NCBI GenBank assembly: GCA_905480255.1
Contig: CAJQPR010000017.1
Coordinates: forward strand, 1 to 61,362
Direction: 5' to 3'
Length of the DNA stretch: 61,362 nt
Source of the DNA: an uncultured Woeseiaceae bacterium
Lineage (GTDB): Bacteria; Pseudomonadota; Gammaproteobacteria; Steroidobacterales; Woeseiaceae
Shown here: piece by piece, positions 49,415-57,168 of the stretch
Layout of the letters: the number at the start of each line of letters is the position of its first letter
Numbering within the stretch: position 1 is the stretch's first letter
Translations under genes and position numbers: made by a program
The notes under the pieces: model-generated
What the model was told of the DNA's origin: nothing
What the model saw: the letters and a program-made list of their open reading frames with translations, nothing else
Database searches by the model: none

Positions 49415-51634
49415 GTGAGTGATTTTGTCACCGAACTGAAAAGAAGAAACGTCCTCAGGGTCGGTGCCGCTTATCTGATAGGCAGCTGGCTGATGCTGCA
49501 GATCGTCGACGTTGTTTTCCCTATGCTGGGGCTCGACGAGGCGCTTGCCCGGCCAATATTGCTGGTTCTCGCGCTGGGCTTTCCGGCAGCACTCGTATTT
49601 GCCTGGATGTTCGAGCTGACGCCGCAGGGGCTGAAGAAGGAAAAGGAAGTTGATCGGTCGGCGTCGGTGACGGCGCAAACGGGTCGCAAACTCGATCGGG
49701 CCATCATTGTTATTCTTGTTTTCGCGATCGGCCTGCTACTGATTGACCGGTTCGTGCTGCAGGATTCTGACGATTTTGAGGTCGCTGAAGCACAAAACCT
49801 GGACTCTGTTGCGGTTCTGCCGTTCGTCAACATGAGCGGCTCCGCAGAAAACGAATACTTCTCGGACGGTCTGACCGAAACCCTGCTGCACATGCTTGCC
49901 CAGGTCCCGGAACTGAAGGTCGCAGCGCGCACGTCTGCATTTGCCTTTAAAGGCAGGGAGGAGGACATTCGACAGATTGCCGATGCGCTGGACGTTTCGA
50001 CGATTCTCGAAGGCAGCGTGCAGAAGGCAGGAAATACTGTGCGAATTACAGCACAGCTAATTGAGGCAGAGTCGGGATTTCACCTCTGGTCGAGGACATA
50101 CGACCGAAACCTGGACGATATCTTCCTGATGCAGGATGAGATCGCGAACAGCGTGGCCGATGCGCTGAAGTCGACGTTGCTGGGTGATTCGACCGCGGCG
50201 TCTGTTCAGCTGGTCGGCGTAGGTACAACCAACACCGAGGCCTACGAAAATTATCTGCGCGGTTTAGAGCAGAAAAACATAGGCAGCTACAGCTCCTTTC
50301 CCCAGGCGGAGGGTTTGTTCAAAGAAGCGCTGGCGCTGGATCCGAGTTTCAATGAGGCCAAAGTAGAGCTTGCAGATACCTACAGAGAGCAGTCGGACAC
50401 AGGCCTGATTACCCGCGACCTGGCCAATCGACGGGCAAGACCGCTGCTGGAACAGGTGCTCACGGCTAATCCGCGGCATGGCCGCGCCCTCGGTAATCTG
50501 GCGGTGATCGATTTTCAGGAAGCCGCGGCCGAGATGGGGCCCACCCGGGCGCTGCGATCCGCTTATCAGCAGAAGCTGACGGATGCCATTGCACTCGCAC
50601 CGAGCGAGCCGGAACTCCATTCGATGATGGCAAATTTCCATATTCAGTCGAATAACGACGAAGAGGCGTTGGTCTGGTTCAATAAAAGTATCGAGCTGGA
50701 CCCATTGTCGGCCGAACTGCAATGGCAGCATGGCAGTCATCTTCTGTTCAACCTGGACGACCCGGATGGCGCGGAAACTTCGCTGGCAAGTGCCCGGGCG
50801 CTGGCCCCTGAATGGACGGCTCCATACAGCACTTCAGCAGCCGCAGCCCTTCGGCGTGGCGACTTCGGTGCCGCGTTGAAGTGGGATCTCAAGTCGATGG
50901 AAATCGATCCGCAGGACCATGAGTTACCTGCGGAGGTAGGACGGTTTTTTTATCGCCTCGGATTCGATGCCGAGGGTGACCAGATGCTGGCACGGGCGCA
51001 GTCGCTGGCTCCCGACTCTCCGGTAACGCGCAGCCTTGAAGTCCAGCGGCACTATTGGGACGGCAACTTTGAACGGGCGGCGACGTTGTCCGAAAACATG
51101 ATTCGCGATGAAGTCGAAGATCGCAGGGGAGCGTGGAACATGGCGATGTCGGTTTACGCCGGCTCAAAAATCGAACTGGGCCGGCCGCTGGATGTGCCGG
51201 CATTGATGGAGTCACTCGTTCCCGGCATTTCGTCACCGGACTTTGAGGCCGGGAGTTTTCAACAGCGAATTTCACGATACTTCATCACGGTTGCGCTGGC
51301 TGACGACGGAGCCTATGAAGAGGCGAATGCCATCTTCGAGCCGCTGGTCGAGTGGTTCAGCACCAACGTCCCACAGTTCGATGACAATCACGGGGCACAA
51401 ATGAATATCGCGCTCATTCGCGGCGACTACGAGTTGGCTGCTGACCAGGCGCTATTGGCGGTCGAGGGGCGGCTGGGGAAAAACATGGGGTGGCGGGACA
51501 TGCTGGATGCGCCCTGGACGAAACCGATCGTTAACGAGCCGCGGGTTGCGGCAAGAATGGCGGAGCTGGAGGCTGAAACCGCCGTCGCCGCTGAGCAGGT
51601 GAGACAGTATCTTGCGGAGAACGACCTGCCGTAA
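49415..51634 (+). CDS. Membrane-anchored TPR protein with FlgO/adenylate-cyclase-associated domain
   Basis: 739 residues from GTG 49415. The N-terminus FVTELKRRNVLRVGAAYLIG is followed by two membrane segments (~residues 20-70) and a third near 93-110 (AIIVILVFAIGLLLIDRFV). Next comes a periplasmic-like domain: SVAVLPFVNMSGSAENEYFS, DGLTETLLHML, and ILEGSVQKAGNTVRITAQLI. This domain is common in proteins related to CadC-type regulators and adenylate-cyclase/TPR fusions, but no cyclase domain is present here. The C-terminal ~450 residues are tetratricopeptide-like repeats. A scaffold or sensor is likely; the partner is unknown. Confidence 0.83.
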   Translation: MSDFVTELKRRNVLRVGAAYLIGSWLMLQIVDVVFPMLGLDEALARPILLVLALGFPAALVFAWMFELTPQGLKKEKEVDRSASVTAQTGRKLDRAIIVILVFAIGLLLIDRFVLQDSDDFEVAEAQNLDSVAVLPFVNMSGSAENEYFSDGLTETLLHMLAQVPELKVAARTSAFAFKGREEDIRQIADALDVSTILEGSVQKAGNTVRITAQLIEAESGFHLWSRTYDRNLDDIFLMQDEIANSVADALKSTLLGDSTAASVQLVGVGTTNTEAYENYLRGLEQKNIGSYSSFPQAEGLFKEALALDPSFNEAKVELADTYREQSDTGLITRDLANRRARPLLEQVLTANPRHGRALGNLAVIDFQEAAAEMGPTRALRSAYQQKLTDAIALAPSEPELHSMMANFHIQSNNDEEALVWFNKSIELDPLSAELQWQHGSHLLFNLDDPDGAETSLASARALAPEWTAPYSTSAAAALRRGDFGAALKWDLKSMEIDPQDHELPAEVGRFFYRLGFDAEGDQMLARAQSLAPDSPVTRSLEVQRHYWDGNFERAATLSENMIRDEVEDRRGAWNMAMSVYAGSKIELGRPLDVPALMESLVPGISSPDFEAGSFQQRISRYFITVALADDGAYEEANAIFEPLVEWFSTNVPQFDDNHGAQMNIALIRGDYELAADQALLAVEGRLGKNMGWRDMLDAPWTKPIVNEPRVAARMAELEAETAVAAEQVRQYLAENDLP

Positions 51635-51638
51635 CGAA

Positions 51639-51854
51639 CTAGTTCATCGCGTTTTTGCAGTAGCAGTGATCGTATTCAGGAATTTCCTCGTCGCCGCCCG
51701 CAGACGGTTCCTGGTGCCGGCGTGTCTCGCAAATCAACACCATTCCCGCTGGGCAATCGCGGATTTGCGTTCGCTTGGTTGTTGGTCCCGTGGGTGTTGA
51801 TGAACATGCGCCAAGGGCGAGTGAAAAAATTGCCAGGGTAGAGGTGATCTTCAT
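51639..51854 (-). CDS. Small lipoprotein with four mature cysteines
   Basis: 71 residues. MKITSTLAIFSLALGAC is a lipoprotein signal with lipobox LGAC. The mature part holds four further cysteines (RDCPAGMVLICETRR and DHCYCKNAM), suggesting disulfides or metal binding. Its ATG overlaps the stop of the FkbM methyltransferase gene (ATGA), so it is translationally coupled to it. No family recognised. Confidence 0.72.
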   Translation of the reverse strand: MKITSTLAIFSLALGACSSTPTGPTTKRTQIRDCPAGMVLICETRRHQEPSAGGDEEIPEYDHCYCKNAMN

Positions 51855-52573
51855 TGCCTTAAAAACGATATCTCCCGTCCGATTTCCGAAATCGCGAAGA
51901 TGCGATAACCGGCGCCGCGCAGTCGCTCAATAAGATCATAGGTTCTTTGCAGTCCGTCCTCAACAAAGCGGTGATGAAACTCAACCAGCAGTTGTTTGGG
52001 AAGAACCGGCGAACTGAGCAGTCCGTCCAGGACTTCATATTCCGCGCCTTCGATATCCATTTTTAATACGTCTATTCTGTCGTGACCAAGTTTCCTGGTG
52101 ATGGTTGAAAGGCAGTAGGCCGGTACCTCGATGACACTGTTTTTTGTCTCTTCCTCGGGAATCATTGTGAACATGACATCGGACTTGGTGCCGTCCTTCT
52201 TCAACCGAGGATAAAACCTGAGCGTGCCGTCCTCGCGAGTAACGGCCCAGGGATGAAAGTGAAATCTCCCTGGCAACTTGCTTTCGTCCAGCATATCGAT
52301 GGAGGAAGGCGTCGGATCAAAAGCGAAAACCTCGACGCCATATTGCTCGATGATGGCCAGGTCAAAATCAATTTCGTCTCCGACACCAAGCGAGTAGACG
52401 ATACTGTCCTGCCTGAAATTCTCCGCCGAGAACCACCAGCCACCGTCTTTGACGACCGGAATGTCGATGTCTTTGCGGAGGCGAAGTTCTTTGCCGGTCA
52501 GTCGCTTCAAGAATCGCTTTTTCTTCTGCCATCCAGGCGTTTTTTCAAATCGTTTCCATGCAGCAATGGCCAT
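51851..52573 (-). CDS. FkbM family methyltransferase
   Basis: 240 residues. SAM-dependent fold: the usual glycine loop appears as YSLGVGDEIDFDLAIIEQYG, then VFAFDPTPSSIDML. The FkbM signature VLKMDIEGAEYEVLDGL and LLVEFHHRF follow. The family methylates hydroxyls on small molecules or glycans. The coupled downstream lipoprotein is an unusual partner. The 178 bases upstream to msrQ are AT-richer and hold no gene I can see. Confidence 0.9.
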   Translation of the reverse strand: MAIAAWKRFEKTPGWQKKKRFLKRLTGKELRLRKDIDIPVVKDGGWWFSAENFRQDSIVYSLGVGDEIDFDLAIIEQYGVEVFAFDPTPSSIDMLDESKLPGRFHFHPWAVTREDGTLRFYPRLKKDGTKSDVMFTMIPEEETKNSVIEVPAYCLSTITRKLGHDRIDVLKMDIEGAEYEVLDGLLSSPVLPKQLLVEFHHRFVEDGLQRTYDLIERLRGAGYRIFAISEIGREISFLRQ

Positions 52574-52751
52574 TTGAATGGATTATACGGCCCGAATCGG
52601 CATTTCGATGTCATGCACAGTGCACGCGTCTTCGCCTGGCGTTGCCTTCAGCGCCGGAATTCTTCGTTTCATCATACTCCCCTCGAAATGGCTCTCGGCA
52701 ATTTGGGTACGTTAGCAGATAGATCGTTCACACGAAATGATGCATGCCACG

Positions 52752-53372
52752 CTAGGTGGGGAGCGATTTTTTCCGTGGGTTCTTGTAGCGATACCAGATC
52801 CTGTAAATCAAGAGCGCCGTCAGCGCAGCCGCATATATGGCGGGATCACTCGCATCCAGCTTGACCTGCCACCAGTAGTGCCAAACACCAAGAATGGCTG
52901 CGACATAAACCCAGTTATGAAGTTTCTGCCAGCGACGACCGAGACGACGTCGCATACCGGCCGTCGATGTTAGCGCCAATGCCAGGAGAACCAGGAAGGC
53001 CGCGAAACCAATGGTGATGAATGGCCGTTTGACAATGTCTTCTGCGATTGCCGACAGGTAGAGACCCTGGTCAAGAAAGAGCCAGGTCAGGAAGTGCATC
53101 AATACATAGAAGAAGGCGAAAAGTCCCAGCATGCGTCTGAAGCGCGCCGGCCAGTTCCAGCCGGACCCGAGCCGGAGAGGCGATACCGCAAGAGCAATGA
53201 TCAGGAAACGCAAACCCCAGTTACCAAATCGGTCCTGCAGGTTTTCGACCGGGTTGGCGCCGAGATTGCCGGTGACTCCGTAGACATCGCCAATGGCGTG
53301 AAACGCCGGGATGAGGCAGGCAAGGAAAACGGCTGGCTTCCATATGAAGCGAATCTGGCGAACGGTATCCAC
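52752..53372 (-). CDS. msrQ: Heme-binding membrane subunit MsrQ (YedZ)
   Basis: 206 residues from GTG 53372, with six hydrophobic segments of the ferric-reductase-like fold. Histidines that could bind b heme lie in FFYVLMHFLTWLF, in KLHNWVYVAAILGVWHYWW and near the N-terminus (IPAFHAIGD). MsrQ passes electrons from the quinone pool to MsrP. The gene follows msrP by 5 bases. Confidence 0.95.
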   Translation of the reverse strand: MDTVRQIRFIWKPAVFLACLIPAFHAIGDVYGVTGNLGANPVENLQDRFGNWGLRFLIIALAVSPLRLGSGWNWPARFRRMLGLFAFFYVLMHFLTWLFLDQGLYLSAIAEDIVKRPFITIGFAAFLVLLALALTSTAGMRRRLGRRWQKLHNWVYVAAILGVWHYWWQVKLDASDPAIYAAALTALLIYRIWYRYKNPRKKSLPT

Positions 53373-53377
53373 AGAGC

Positions 53378-54361
53378 CTAGAAGTTCTTTCTGAGGTTCA
53401 GGCCTTCGTAAAGGTGCGCAACATGTTCGCCATAGCCGTTAAACATGACGGTGGGCTGTTTGGCGGACGAAAACAGGCTCTGTAATCCGCCACCTTCCTC
53501 TGCGCCAATTCGCCGTTCGCGCGCCTGGCTCCAGCGCGGATGAGACACCTCAGGATTGACGTTGGCATAGAAGCCGTATTCGTGTGGGGCTGCCAGTTCC
53601 CAACTGGTTCGGGGCTGACGTTCGCTGAAATGAATTTTGACAATGCCCTTGATGCTTTTGAAGCCGTACTTCCATGGGACGATAAGGCGCAGTGGTGCGC
53701 CGTTCTGGTTTGGTAGCACCTCGCCGTAGACGCCGACAGCAAGAATTGGTAGCGGATTGGTCGCTTCGGCGATGGTGAGCCCTTCGACATAGGGCCAGCG
53801 AAGTGATCGCGATTTTTGGCCGGGCATTCTTTCCGGGTCATGCAGGGTTTCAAAAACGACATATTTTGCGCTGGATAGCGGTTTGAATTGCTTGATGATG
53901 CTTGCCAGGGGAATGCCTACCCAGGGTATGACCATCGACCAGGCTTCGACACATCGCAGGCGATAGATTCGTTCCTCAAGCGTGTGTGGTTTAACGATGT
54001 CCTCGAGCGCAAATGTGCCGGTGTTCTCTGCGTTGCCGGTTACTTCGACCGACCACGGTGTTGGTTCAAAATCCTGAGAGTTTCGATACGGATCCTCTTT
54101 CCGGACGCCGAATTCGTAGTAGTTATTGTAGGTAGTGACGTCCATGAAGCTGTTCGGCTTTTCGTCGGTCGAATACTCACTGGCGATGACACCCTCCAGC
54201 TTTGCACGACGCTCGTCTGGAATCACAGCCGGCAATACATCCGCCGTGATCAGCGAACCGCCCGCCAACGCCGCCGCCTGCATGAACTTGCGACGATTCA
54301 GGTAATTATCCTTTGTTGTGATTTCCGAGGGGCGAATATCTGCAGGCTTCTTGATCAACAC
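53378..54361 (-). CDS. msrP: Periplasmic methionine sulfoxide reductase catalytic subunit MsrP (YedY)
   Basis: 327 residues from GTG 54361, chosen because GGAG lies 8 bases upstream; a TTG at 54376 is less likely. Tat signal NRRKFMQAAALAGGS predicts folded export with molybdopterin. YRLRCVEAWSMVIPWVG carries the Cys ligand of molybdenum. WKYGFKSIKGIVKI and FYANVNPEVSHPRWSQA match MsrP closely. It reduces oxidised methionines in periplasmic proteins, working with MsrQ. Confidence 0.96.
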   Translation of the reverse strand: MLIKKPADIRPSEITTKDNYLNRRKFMQAAALAGGSLITADVLPAVIPDERRAKLEGVIASEYSTDEKPNSFMDVTTYNNYYEFGVRKEDPYRNSQDFEPTPWSVEVTGNAENTGTFALEDIVKPHTLEERIYRLRCVEAWSMVIPWVGIPLASIIKQFKPLSSAKYVVFETLHDPERMPGQKSRSLRWPYVEGLTIAEATNPLPILAVGVYGEVLPNQNGAPLRLIVPWKYGFKSIKGIVKIHFSERQPRTSWELAAPHEYGFYANVNPEVSHPRWSQARERRIGAEEGGGLQSLFSSAKQPTVMFNGYGEHVAHLYEGLNLRKNF

Positions 54362-54452
54362 ATTTGTCTCCGACAATTTAGACTCAGTTTAACAGACCGG
54401 CAGTTAGCCCAGAAAATTGCATCGGGTTGCAAAAATTGTGAATGTAGCTTGC

Positions 54453-54854
54453 ATGCTCAGTTCTACCAGTATTTTGAGGGTCTATTACGCGGCGACAGCG
54501 GTCTTCCTGTTACTCGACTATGCCTTCGACGTGAACCTGCGCCTTGCATTCCTTGAGCCGTGGCCGGGCTGGCGCGCCCTCTACTACGCAATCTGTTTCA
54601 GCTGCCTGGGGCTTATCGTCTGGCGCCCCGACCTGACTCTGCTGGTCACCACAGTTGAATCACTGACTACGCTCTCGGCGCTGCTGCTCAGCATGGGGGC
54701 GAGGGTGTTGTCCGTGTCTGTAAACGTGCTGGAAACGGGCGGCGGATTGGTCACAGCGGAGGAAATCATCAACTTTATCATTGCCGGAGGGGCAGCCTGG
54801 TTGGGTTGGTTTCACGGGAGCCGCGCTCTGCATAAAGAATTTCGTCGGCGATAA
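54453..54854 (+). CDS. Small integral membrane protein, unknown
   Basis: 133 residues from ATG 54453; a TTG at 54417 and GTG at 54438 are in frame, and none has a clear ribosome-binding site. Four hydrophobic stretches: YYAATAVFLLLDYAF, ALYYAICFSCLGLIVW, LTTLSALLLSMGARVLSV and IINFIIAGGAAWLGWFHG. A short basic tail (ALHKEFRRR) ends it. Divergent from msrP. I recognise no family. Confidence 0.6.
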   Translation: MLSSTSILRVYYAATAVFLLLDYAFDVNLRLAFLEPWPGWRALYYAICFSCLGLIVWRPDLTLLVTTVESLTTLSALLLSMGARVLSVSVNVLETGGGLVTAEEIINFIIAGGAAWLGWFHGSRALHKEFRRR

Positions 54855-54992
54855 TGATTGTAAAATATGCTCAATTGCAGCGAAAATCGGTAAAAATGAC
54901 GAAAATTCTCATAATTTAGACAAAACTTTAGAGCGTTATCCGACTCCAATTCAGTAAGCCCCGGTTCAGCATGTGACTGGCAGACTTGAATC

Positions 54993-55745
54993 ATGGGCAA
55001 AAAGCCACACGTAGAGACGACTATGATTGGACCTGGTATTACAAAAATCTCATCGGCTGACCTGCTGTGTTCGCCCGCAACGTTGCAGGTAGACGTCATC
55101 GCTGATTTGATTTGCCCGTGGTGCTACCTCGGCAAGAAGCGTCTCGATGACGCCCTGAGCGCGGTCCAGGGACCAAGCCTTGTTTCCTGGTTGCCGTTTC
55201 AGCTTAATCCCGGAATGCCGGTTGAAGGCATGCCGTTCGAGGAATATCTCAGAAGCAAGTTTGGCAACCCGGAGAAACTTCAGCCCGGGTTGGAGGAACT
55301 GACCAGGGCCGCTGGTGCAGAGGGAATCGATTTGCGCTTTGACCTGATTTCTCATGTGCCAAACACTTTGAATGCGCACCGATTGATGAATCTCGCCGAG
55401 CAGATTGGGGCAGACACGTCCGGGCTGGCCGAAAAAATTCTCGGTGGCTTTTTCAGTGAAGGTCTCGATATTTCCAATCTGGACGTCCTGGTCGAACTGG
55501 GCGCCGATGTCGGCATTGGCACGACCGAGATTCTGACGACGCTGGAAGACGAGAAAACCAAAAGCATCGTGCTCTCGCAGGAGGCGCAGGTCAGGCAAAG
55601 CGGCGTCACCGGCGTGCCCGATTTCCTGGTAAACAAACGCCTGTTTGTTATGGGCGCTCAGCGCACCGAAAACCTGGTTAGTGTTTTCGATCGCGCCATG
55701 TTTGGTGAAGAGAGTGACCTCGAGGTTTCTGAAACAGTCCACTAA
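54993..55745 (+). CDS. DsbA family oxidoreductase, FrnE-like
   Basis: 250 residues; ATG 55023 (ten codons later) is an alternative start. DVIADLICPWCYLGKKRL holds the CPWC active site (Cys41, Cys44), and SGVTGVPDFLVNKRLFVMGA the cis-proline. The long helical insert (NTLNAHRLMNLAEQIGADT) is typical of FrnE and related cytosolic DsbA-like isomerases. No signal peptide is visible, so the protein probably acts in the cytosol. It converges on the hydrolase gene, 3 bases apart. Confidence 0.9.
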   Translation: MGKKPHVETTMIGPGITKISSADLLCSPATLQVDVIADLICPWCYLGKKRLDDALSAVQGPSLVSWLPFQLNPGMPVEGMPFEEYLRSKFGNPEKLQPGLEELTRAAGAEGIDLRFDLISHVPNTLNAHRLMNLAEQIGADTSGLAEKILGGFFSEGLDISNLDVLVELGADVGIGTTEILTTLEDEKTKSIVLSQEAQVRQSGVTGVPDFLVNKRLFVMGAQRTENLVSVFDRAMFGEESDLEVSETVH

Positions 55746-55748
55746 CAG

Positions 55749-56765
55749 CTAGGCGGGGTAGTGGCGTTTCATCCATTCCAGCATGACCGCGTTTAATTCG
55801 TCCGGCTTTTCCTGCTGCGTCCAGTGACCGCAATCTTCAATCATCTGAATCTCGAGATCCGGCACCTGCGATTTCATCGCTTCAATGTGTTTCCTCGCAA
55901 CGACCGGGTCATTCGGCGCGCCAACAAACAAGGTTTGCAGGCGGACGGTCTGCTCAACGCCACGGGTGCTTTTCCAGTTGTGCCTGAAATTCCGATACCA
56001 ATTGATCGGGCCGGTAAATCCACCTGCAGCGAATGCATCTGCATACACTTTTAATTCGTCAGGTGTCAGCAGTGCCTCTCCGCCCGGATCTTCTTGTGCA
56101 AATAGCTTCAGCAAGCTTAAGGGTTGTCGTTTTCCACGCTTCCTTTTCCCCGGCTCTTTCTGACTCGGTCGCCGAACTCGCATCATGGAGTCGATAAACC
56201 GGGCAGGATCTTGTCCGAAACGGCGATCAGCCTCGTCAGATAGCTGGAAGTTTACGATGTAAAAATCTTTTCCAAGCCCAAGGCGCATCAGCGTCAATGG
56301 GTTTATCGGGGTTCGTTTGAAGAACGGAATATTCAGATTTATGAGGCCCGCCATACGGGACGGCGCAAGCAGCGCCATTTGCCAGGTGACGAGTGCCCCC
56401 CAGTCATGTCCGACCATCAGCGCCCGGTCGATCGACAAGGCATCCAACAGCCCTTCGAGGTCGCCGATTAGTTTCTGCACCGTATATTCAGCTACATCCT
56501 CCGGCTTGTCCGTGCCGCCGTAGCCACGCATATCCGGCGCGATGGCCCGGTAGCCTGCTGCCGCAAGAGCGGGCAGCTGATGCCTCCAGGAATATGCGAG
56601 TTCCGGGAATCCGTGCACGAGCAATACCGCTGGTCCATCTCCCATTTCATGGACGGCCATCTGGATTTCGCCGGTGCTGATCATTCGAGCTTCCGGAAAT
56701 GCCTGGGCCGGAGAAATCGGGTTCAGACTACCTTTTTCGCTTTTTTCATCCATCGGCGCCAGCAT
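55749..56765 (-). CDS. Alpha/beta hydrolase, epoxide-hydrolase-like
   Basis: 338 residues. Motifs of soluble epoxide hydrolases: HGFPELAYSWRHQLP oxyanion loop, GHDWGA with Asp121 as nucleophile, cap-domain tyrosine in INWYRNFRHNW, and catalytic His in DCGHWTQQEKP. It would open epoxides to diols. A haloalkane dehalogenase is less likely because HGFPE and the cap tyrosines favour epoxide hydrolases. Divergent from ileS; its start at 56765 marks the edge of the T-box leader region. Confidence 0.9.
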   Translation of the reverse strand: MLAPMDEKSEKGSLNPISPAQAFPEARMISTGEIQMAVHEMGDGPAVLLVHGFPELAYSWRHQLPALAAAGYRAIAPDMRGYGGTDKPEDVAEYTVQKLIGDLEGLLDALSIDRALMVGHDWGALVTWQMALLAPSRMAGLINLNIPFFKRTPINPLTLMRLGLGKDFYIVNFQLSDEADRRFGQDPARFIDSMMRVRRPSQKEPGKRKRGKRQPLSLLKLFAQEDPGGEALLTPDELKVYADAFAAGGFTGPINWYRNFRHNWKSTRGVEQTVRLQTLFVGAPNDPVVARKHIEAMKSQVPDLEIQMIEDCGHWTQQEKPDELNAVMLEWMKRHYPA

Positions 56766-56887
56766 ACGGATATTGGGCCGGCAGAAAAGGTCTCTGACCC
56801 CATTAATCCTTGTGTTTTGCTTCTTCTGACGATAGTTTTCCGCTCAGGACTGTGATGGGGACAAACAGGCGGATTCATCAGTTGCCA

Positions 56888-56947
56888 GCGACCGGGAGAT
56901 AGTGTGAGCCCCGGATCAGATGCCGCCGAATATCACCCCGGAGTTGC
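56888..56947 (+). promoter_or_regulatory. T-box stem I with ATC specifier codon
   Basis: Base helix: GCGA (56888-56891) with TTGC (56944-56947) and CCGGG (56892-56896) with CCCGG (56937-56941), separated by a 2-base AG bulge on the 3' side. The internal loop has AGATAGTG on the 5' side and GAATATCAC on the 3' side. ATC at 56932-56934 followed by A is the isoleucine specifier in its usual context. The apical part is only ~25 bases and its pairing is weak (CGG/CCG), so this is an ultrashort stem I without the distal tRNA-elbow platform. Confidence 0.8.
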
Positions 56948-57016
56948 CGCCTGAACGACGCCTGATTGCGTTTAGTAGGCCCGGCTGGCTGGCCACCGTT
57001 ATCTGGCACATTGAGG

Positions 57017-57032
57017 CAGGAGAATTCTCCTG
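57017..57032 (+). promoter_or_regulatory. T-box stem III hairpin
   Basis: CAGGAGAATTCTCCTG is a perfect 16-base inverted repeat that can fold as a 6-bp stem with an AATT loop. It lies 4 bases before the antiterminator, where stem III is always found in T-box leaders. Confidence 0.75.
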
Positions 57033-57036
57033 TGAA

Positions 57037-57072
57037 CCGGGTGGTACCGCGACTGAACTATTTTCGCCCCGG
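57037..57072 (+). promoter_or_regulatory. T-box antiterminator
   Basis: CCGGG (57037-57041) pairs with CCCGG (57068-57072), and GCG (57049-57051) with CGC (57065-57067), leaving the 7-base bulge TGGTACC. This is the canonical antiterminator form. The fourth bulge base T matches the A discriminator of tRNA-Ile. Confidence 0.9.
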
Positions 57073-57100
57073 ACGCTTGATAGAGCGTCCGGGGTTTTTT
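57067..57100 (+). terminator. Conditional intrinsic terminator of the ileS T-box
   Basis: CCCCGGACGC, loop TTGATAGA, GCGTCCGGGG, then six T residues: a 10-bp perfect stem. Its 5' arm shares 57067-57072 with the antiterminator, so the two structures exclude each other. Termination here stops transcription 69 bases before the ileS start. Confidence 0.93.
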
Positions 57101-57168
57101 GTACAGGGACGTACTTATGCCGCGGAGGACAGGACGTCCGGGAGCGGCGTTATCGTGGGGCAGGAAGA

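Larger units (their letters stand above)
56888..57100 (+). promoter_or_regulatory. T-box riboswitch (isoleucine) upstream of ileS
   Basis: This leader has the ordered parts of a T-box: a specifier stem-loop (56888-56947) with ATC, a middle region with a possible GGCC/GGCC hairpin, a stem III hairpin (57017-57032), an antiterminator with the TGGTACCGCG core (57037-57072), and a competing terminator (57067-57100). The TGGT in the bulge would pair with the ACCA 3' end of uncharged tRNA-Ile. When isoleucyl-tRNA runs low, the antiterminator should form and ileS be transcribed. Promoter upstream is not clear; a weak TTGTGT at 56810 with TAGTTT 17 bases later is possible. Confidence 0.9.

Noticed and set aside
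56920-57168. 84-residue N-terminal extension of the ileS frame
   Set aside because: It runs through the T-box antiterminator and terminator, has no family similarity, and a start with AGGA exists at 57169.
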